Both the position numbers and the translations under genes were made by a program. DNA of 64,000 bases from Neodiprion pinetum (taxonomy: Eukaryota; Arthropoda; Insecta; Hymenoptera; Diprionidae). The stretch spans positions 13,022,782-13,086,781 of the forward strand of contig NC_060233.1 of the NCBI RefSeq assembly GCF_021155775.2, written 5' to 3'. Positions 59,101 to 64,000 of the stretch are shown here, one piece after another. Numbering within the stretch: position 1 is the first letter of the stretch; the number at the start of each line of letters is the position of its first letter. A model generated the notes under the pieces. The model was not told the DNA's origin, made no database searches, and was given only the letters and a program-made list of their open reading frames with translations.

Positions 59101-62029
59101 TGCCTCGAGGCTTCAAATTTTTTTTCTATTCATCTTCGAAAAAGGTTAACGTACCGGTGTAGTTCATATACCTGCCAAATACAAATTTGCAAGGAAATCC
59201 CCACCTTATTAGGAACCAAGATATGTAAATACGTCCTATTGCAGTTAAAATATAACTGTAACACGTTATGTACCGGCTCGTATTCGTTATAAAAGCGTTT
59301 TCTACTTAAATGTATATTCCACTGATCAACTCGATGTGGCATAAAAAAAAAAAAAAAAGACAAAAACATTCAACGACTTGTACGAAATTTTCCGTCCGCT
59401 TAATACGAGCATAATTTATCTAAAACCGAGGGTGAAGTGATCAGCTGATCGCTCAGTGCAACCCCATGTTGCTTTACCTACGAGCACACTTGAATCGAAA
59501 TAGCAGTCAAATTAGAATTTTCATTCAATCCCGTTGATACGCACACAGGAACCTATCGTCGTAATTTAACCGGTAAAACAAGTTGATGCAATGAATCAAT
59601 ACTCGACGTGAAAGATCCGTGAAAATGCGTCATGTTTTAAAATACGTTGTGCAAGTAAAATCCTGCGTAGCATTTCCCCAACATAGTAATATTCTTAAAC
59701 TAACATGCACATGTGTATAAAATATTATAAAGTCGAACGCTGACGTTATCCGTAAGCGTAAGCACAATAAAGTAAACACCAACAAAACACCATATACATA
59801 TAATACAGGTATATACCTCTTCATGAATCTTGACAAGCAATACGGATATAGTTAACGTATTGCAAATTTAGTTATGCGTTACACGTCTCGGATTCTTTGC
59901 ATAATTGCATCTTAAGAGTAAATGTAAATCTTCAATATTTACCACAAGTCAATATTATACAAGTACATAAACTTCACTGTCGATATTATTCATCCGCGAC
60001 TTCAAACGTATTAAAACATCCATTCTATTATTAATGGCTGAAACTTTTTTTTCTTGATACGAAAGCATCTTGGATATTCGCTAATTGGGTATTTGCATGA
60101 TTTTTATATTTCTTAACTTTTGATGTTTTTCGATTCTATAAATTTTTTTAGAATTTTTGTAAAAAAAAATATTTTGTTTTTGTTTATAAGTATTTAAATA
60201 ATTTAATAAATAAAAAAAAGGCAATATTTAAATGAATAAGTAGCTCCATCTCGCGTATGTGACGTCACAATGCTGAATTTTTTTGAAATTTTTAGCGCCA
60301 AGTTCTCCTGTAAGCACGCCGTACGTGTAATCAGCTGTTGCTCTGTGTTGTGATTGATGAAAAGAACGTCTGATAGTGCTGTTTATTATAAACTAAAGTT
60401 ATTAAATTATTTAATATGTCATTAAAAAACGATTTTTGTTGGTGTATAGTACCAACTTGTGAAAATACTTAAACTAATGCTTGCTTAACATTCTTAGTAT
60501 AATAACATTGACGTGATCATAACCTCCACACAATTATCCGTGTGAGTTAAAAAAAAAAAAACACCACACAAAAATTGATTTCTATTTTAATTATTTTCAC
60601 CGAAGTCTGACATTAATTATACAATGTATCAAACTTAAAGTTTAAAAAACTTACTTAAAATTTTTTTAGCGCTAGAAAATATTGTACATTACTCTTTGTG
60701 GATTCAAATAAACGCGCCAGTAGCAGCACAATGACGTCAAACCAATCACATTCCGTTTTATGTCACGTGACTCTTATGTGATTTAGGACCACTTTTATTT
60801 ATTAAATTATTTAAATATTTATAAACAAAAACAAAATATTTTTTTTTCAAAAATTCTAAAAAAATTTATAGAATCGAAAAACATTAAAAGTTAAGAAATA
60901 TAAAAATCATGCAAATACCCAATTCGTAATAAATTAGGGTAAGTGAGATTTTTGGAGAAAACTTTTCGTATCAAATTAGCAAAGTAATTTTTTCTCTTAC
61001 AACATTTGGCCTAAGAGTTGCCCCAGATACATATTAGATTCTCTTCGATCAAGAGTCGAACAATTTTAATAAAACCGGACTAGCAACTGTACGCAATCTA
61101 TTGCGTAAAGAGCCGAGATTCTCGAGCTTCGAACGGCACGAGGTGAACGTAGCTGTAAGCCAACCTGCTCGAGTGATAAGTTCCTCGTTCCTTTCGCTTG
61201 TTGCGCTTTGAAATCGGGTGAAAGTGTCAAAACAATGTCAGACGCCGAAGATACATCTTGATGACAATATTTGTAAAATTACGGTGAGAAATTTGAACAA
61301 ATGTGTTTTGTAGTGAGAAACGTAGAAAACGATTGGTGTTTGAAAATATATAGTTAGTCTGCGAAGTAATTACGCATCGTTCTCGAAAAAATTTTGCCAA
61401 ATGTCTAAACCCCTCGATGAAGTCACTCTGTGTTTCAACAGAACAATTAAATACCTGAAAACTATTTGAGCTGCTTCTGATAGGAGAATCTATGAGAGAT
61501 TTAAACCGAGAATAAGAAAAACTAATAAAGACAACATACTTGAATGATCGGTAAAGTAAAATGTGCCGCTAAAAATAGTCAAACTTCCATTTATAGTTGA
61601 CGAGTTTTTTTTTTTTTTTTTTAGCAATAGAGTATCAATTACGATAAATTATGTTAATATATTCAGTAGGTAAATAATGATCGACGGTGCGTAAAACTCC
61701 TGCGGCAAAAGTAGAGTTAACTGTTCAGTATGAATATATAGGTTTTAATACAGATTCTTTTCGGAATTAAGATTTGTTTCATTACTTAAACTTAACTCAA
61801 AACTCTTGGATTTCAATGAAACAACTTGAGTTGAGATCAAAAGAAGTTGAATGATGAAATAAAATGACTTGAATTGAAGAAGAAAAACATGTCTTGGTCA
61901 AAAAATCATCGAGCACACGAAAGGTGCAACTATGTCTTTTCTGTTAATGAATACTTTTTCAGTATTCAGGTGTTCAAAACGACGCGTATGGGTCGATTAG
62001 CAGAGGCGAGGCTCTCGGTCGGCTAATTG
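56192..62029 (+). CDS. Secreted N-glycosylated protein, unknown family; first two coding exons (3' end outside window)
   Basis: Exon 1 is 56192-56495 and ends in phase 1 at a GTAAGC donor. Residues 1-25 form a classical signal peptide (MERLVVTVIVAVQLLHGVAV core, cleavage probably near Ala25). The mature part is acidic and helical (LKDEEILEALSL) and carries four N-glycosylation sequons at Asn53, Asn60, Asn72 and Asn90. Exon 2 is inferred at 61970-62029: a good polypyrimidine tract and CAG acceptor, 60 nt open in the required phase (VQNDAYGSISRGEALGRLI), and another phase-1 GTAAGC donor. The two join as FYG-VQNDAYG. The 5.5 kb intron could hide further phase-1 exons. No family recognised; the gene continues to the right. 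Confidence 0.65.
57842..58180. repeat. Degenerate 20-21 bp minisatellite
   Basis: About sixteen imperfect units of CAAGTATCCCATTTTGACC lie in the large intron of the secreted-protein gene. They produce a spurious repeated WDTSVKMGYLGQ-type frame on the minus strand. Confidence 0.8.
58181..60082. other. Intron sequence, no exon recognised
   Basis: Short frames around 58750-59160 on both strands overlap each other and show no family. A CAGCTG dispersed-motif copy lies at 59439-59474. Confidence 0.4.
59439..59474 (-). repeat. CAGCTG-centred dispersed motif copy
   Basis: The minus strand reads GCACTGAGCGATCAGCTGAT with a preceding CAACATGGGGTT, aligned with the copy at 24730-24761. Confidence 0.5.
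60083..60924. mobile_element. Foldback/MITE element H with about 130-140 bp terminal inverted repeats
   Basis: The left arm 60083-60222 starts AATTGGGTATTTGCATGATT; the right arm 60795-60924 ends AATCATGCAAATACCCAATT. The arms include the long inverse block TATAAATTTTTTTAGAATTT. The interior (about 570 bp) carries TGACGTCA words near each arm (60260 and 60730) and an AATCAGCTG motif at 60329. Non-coding. Confidence 0.8.
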
Positions 62030-63340
62030 GTAAGCCATACAAGCGAAGCTAGAAACGAAGGTGGATTATGCAACGGCTGCATAAACGTCGTTTCGTGTTT
62101 ACTTTCATTTCAAACCGCATAGCTACTCACTTCAGACTCCACGTTCATTGGCCACCGGTGACTCTTCTAATCGCTACTCGAGGTGAACAACTTCACGTAT
62201 GTCCCATGTGCAGTTTCTCGCTACTCATTGCACTTTGATACGTATCTCAAGAGTAGAAACAAATACAGCTTCGCGCTATTAGATTTCACTTACATCTCGT
62301 GATCATCCGGATTTAGCTCAAGGACCAGGATAAAAAAACTAATTAAATATCAATTTTTATAATATGAGAACAAGAAGAAAAGTTGGAAGAAGAAGACATT
62401 ATTATACCGTTGAATTATTGTATAAGCTCGCAGCAATAAATTTAAATACATTTCTCTTTTCTTTTAATGGTCTAATTCATTATAGTAGAATAAACGGCAT
62501 TCGACTTCAAATCACCAGATTAGAATGATGGACTTCAAACCAAGTGAATGCACACTGTAAATATTTTAGTCGTGTAGAAGCATTATACTTTAACTTAATA
62601 ACTTGTTAACTGTACTTAATTACTTAATTGTAAAATGAAGCTGAGCGAATTGAATTATTCCCGGAAATAACCGTCTATAAAGTATTTTCTCCATCTCTTG
62701 ATACGTCACGATTTTGCCGAATTTCGTAATATCGATTTCCTAACCTCTTCATCGAAGACGGATCGCTTTCGATCTTACGCATTTCTTTAATAAAATCAAT
62801 GGTCTCATGATTTGTTACGATATTTCAAATCATCAAAAATTGTATAACATACGGCCTGCCTTTCAAATAATTTCGGTGTTTACGAATGAGTTTATTTGCA
62901 ATTGAAAGCTTCGAATATCAGTTCAGTATCAGTCGAATATCTTATTTTTTCGACATTTTTTTTTCTCTAATTAGATAGGTGATCTGGTCAGTACATTTAC
63001 TCGTGCGAGACGAAACGCTCTATGAGTTTGATTTGCTACAGTATGAACATTTTCTGTGTTCGATTTCGTGCCTAAGTTGTCTGAAAAGAAAAATGAGATA
63101 AGTCTCTTAGTTTTTGATACGAATATTGGTTAATCGACGATCAATTTTAGCTATGAATTTACCATTAGACTAATGAAATTTTAAATCTCGACTTCTCTGA
63201 ATGCATTAATTGAATGTGGCTGAAGTTTGAGTTTCATAATCAGTCTAATGTGAAAATAGAATATTATTATAAAAGAAAGATCAACTGGCAAGGTGTTTTT
63301 GAACGATAGAGCCAATCTGTATCTTGAGCCCTCAGAGTAT
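62030..63340. other. No further exon recognised
   Basis: Downstream of the inferred exon 2; no acceptor followed by an open phase-1 exon was identified by eye. Confidence 0.35.
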
Positions 63341-63723
63341 ATCTGTGGCAGACAGACATAACCGAATAAGTAAGAAATCGCGATTTTAAGTTACAGATAC
63401 TCTGCCGCATCGGGAAAATCGGTTCCAGAATTAATTACTATTGGAAGCCATTCTATTTTATAGAAAATCGAATGTAGCAATATCATTAAGACAATGGAGT
63501 CATTATTTTTTCGCTGCCAAACTGAAACAATTCCACTTATTCGGTTATGCCGGGAAAATGGACTTATTTGGTTTAGCAAAACCACTATATTTCCATTCAG
63601 ATAAACAAATGTCGACAATTATATATCTTAAAATAAAATATGGATAACAAAGTTCAAAAATCCGGCATAAACTCGTTTTTTCCAAAAAATGGACTTATTC
63701 GGTTACGCCTGTCAGCCACAGAT
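63341..63723. mobile_element. MITE with ATCTGTGGC terminal inverted repeats (about 383 bp)
   Basis: The left terminus ATCTGTGGCAGACAGACATA continues ACCGAATAAG; the right terminus is its inverse with three or four changes (CTTATTCGGTTACGCCTGTC ... GCCACAGAT). Flanking bases TAT/ATA allow a TA-type target duplication. A further internal copy of the ATGGACTTAT-TCGGTTATGCC words lies at 63538-63566. No transposase. Confidence 0.7.
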
Positions 63724-64000
63724 ATAATACACATACTCCAAACTTGTGCCATCAATTCATCTGCTAGTACAGAAACTGGTCGTTAAACATCCCTCGTAGA
63801 AATTTATTATTATTGCGATTCCGCTGAAAACACGACAAGTGAAAGAGGTCATCAAAGAAATAATAAATCCGTGCACAATGCATGACGACTTTTTTTCTTT
63901 ACATTCATATTATGTGAGTGGAGATATTATCGTGACTTAGATTCGAGGAGACAAGGATTTTGAGGTAATTATGGAATAACGATAAAGATATATGGCCTTG
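63724..64000. other. No feature seen at right edge
   Basis: AT-rich sequence without a recognisable exon. Confidence 0.4.

Noticed and set aside
58752..59292. Overlapping frames of 79-110 codons on both strands
   Set aside because: Mutually overlapping, no motifs, and inside the intron of the secreted-protein gene.
1..64000. tRNA, rRNA, CRISPR arrays and bacterial operons
   Set aside because: No tRNA cloverleaf or rRNA words were recognised, and the window is eukaryotic nuclear DNA, so CRISPR and operon features are not expected.

Overview
This is a 64 kb stretch of AT-rich, intron-rich nuclear DNA from an insect. It encodes a kinesin-73/KIF13 protein with a C-terminal CAP-Gly domain, a sugar-type gustatory receptor (a family limited to arthropods), and a protein kinase A inhibitor. 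Exons are small and separated by GT-AG introns, and the space between them is filled with inverted-repeat elements and AT microsatellites. I lean towards a hymenopteran (sawfly or wasp), but that is a guess.

Layout. (1) 1-12990 (+): the 3' half of the Khc-73/KIF13 gene, 13 exons joined in one continuous frame, entering from the left edge. (2) 13-22 kb: AT-rich sequence, probably including the long Khc-73 3' UTR, with microsatellites, one small membrane-protein ORF and several foldback elements. (3) 22255-25608 (-): a complete sugar gustatory receptor with nine exons (425 aa) and a possible extra first exon at 27407-27499. Its upstream region carries a 1.16 kb DNA-transposon-like insertion. 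An uninterrupted inverted copy of the same region lies at 29.4-30.0 kb. (4) 27.8-35.6 kb: repeats, no convincing gene. (5) 35792-36443 (-): both coding exons of a PKA inhibitor (98 aa). A CpG-rich block with a clear splice donor at 44233 is the likely 5' exon and promoter, so this gene probably spans about 9 kb and holds two large foldback elements in its intron. (6) 45-55.6 kb: gene-poor, with a 60-bp minisatellite and decayed duplications. (7) 56192 to beyond 62029 (+): the first two exons of a secreted glycoprotein I do not recognise; it runs off the right edge.

The four genes do not form a pathway. Kinesin-73 is a transport motor, the receptor is a taste channel, and PKI tunes cAMP signalling. 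The unusual content is the repeat landscape. There are at least thirteen inverted-repeat elements, one transposon insertion with its empty site preserved in a paralogous copy, and a dispersed motif of about 35 bp centred on ATCAGCTGAT in six or seven copies.
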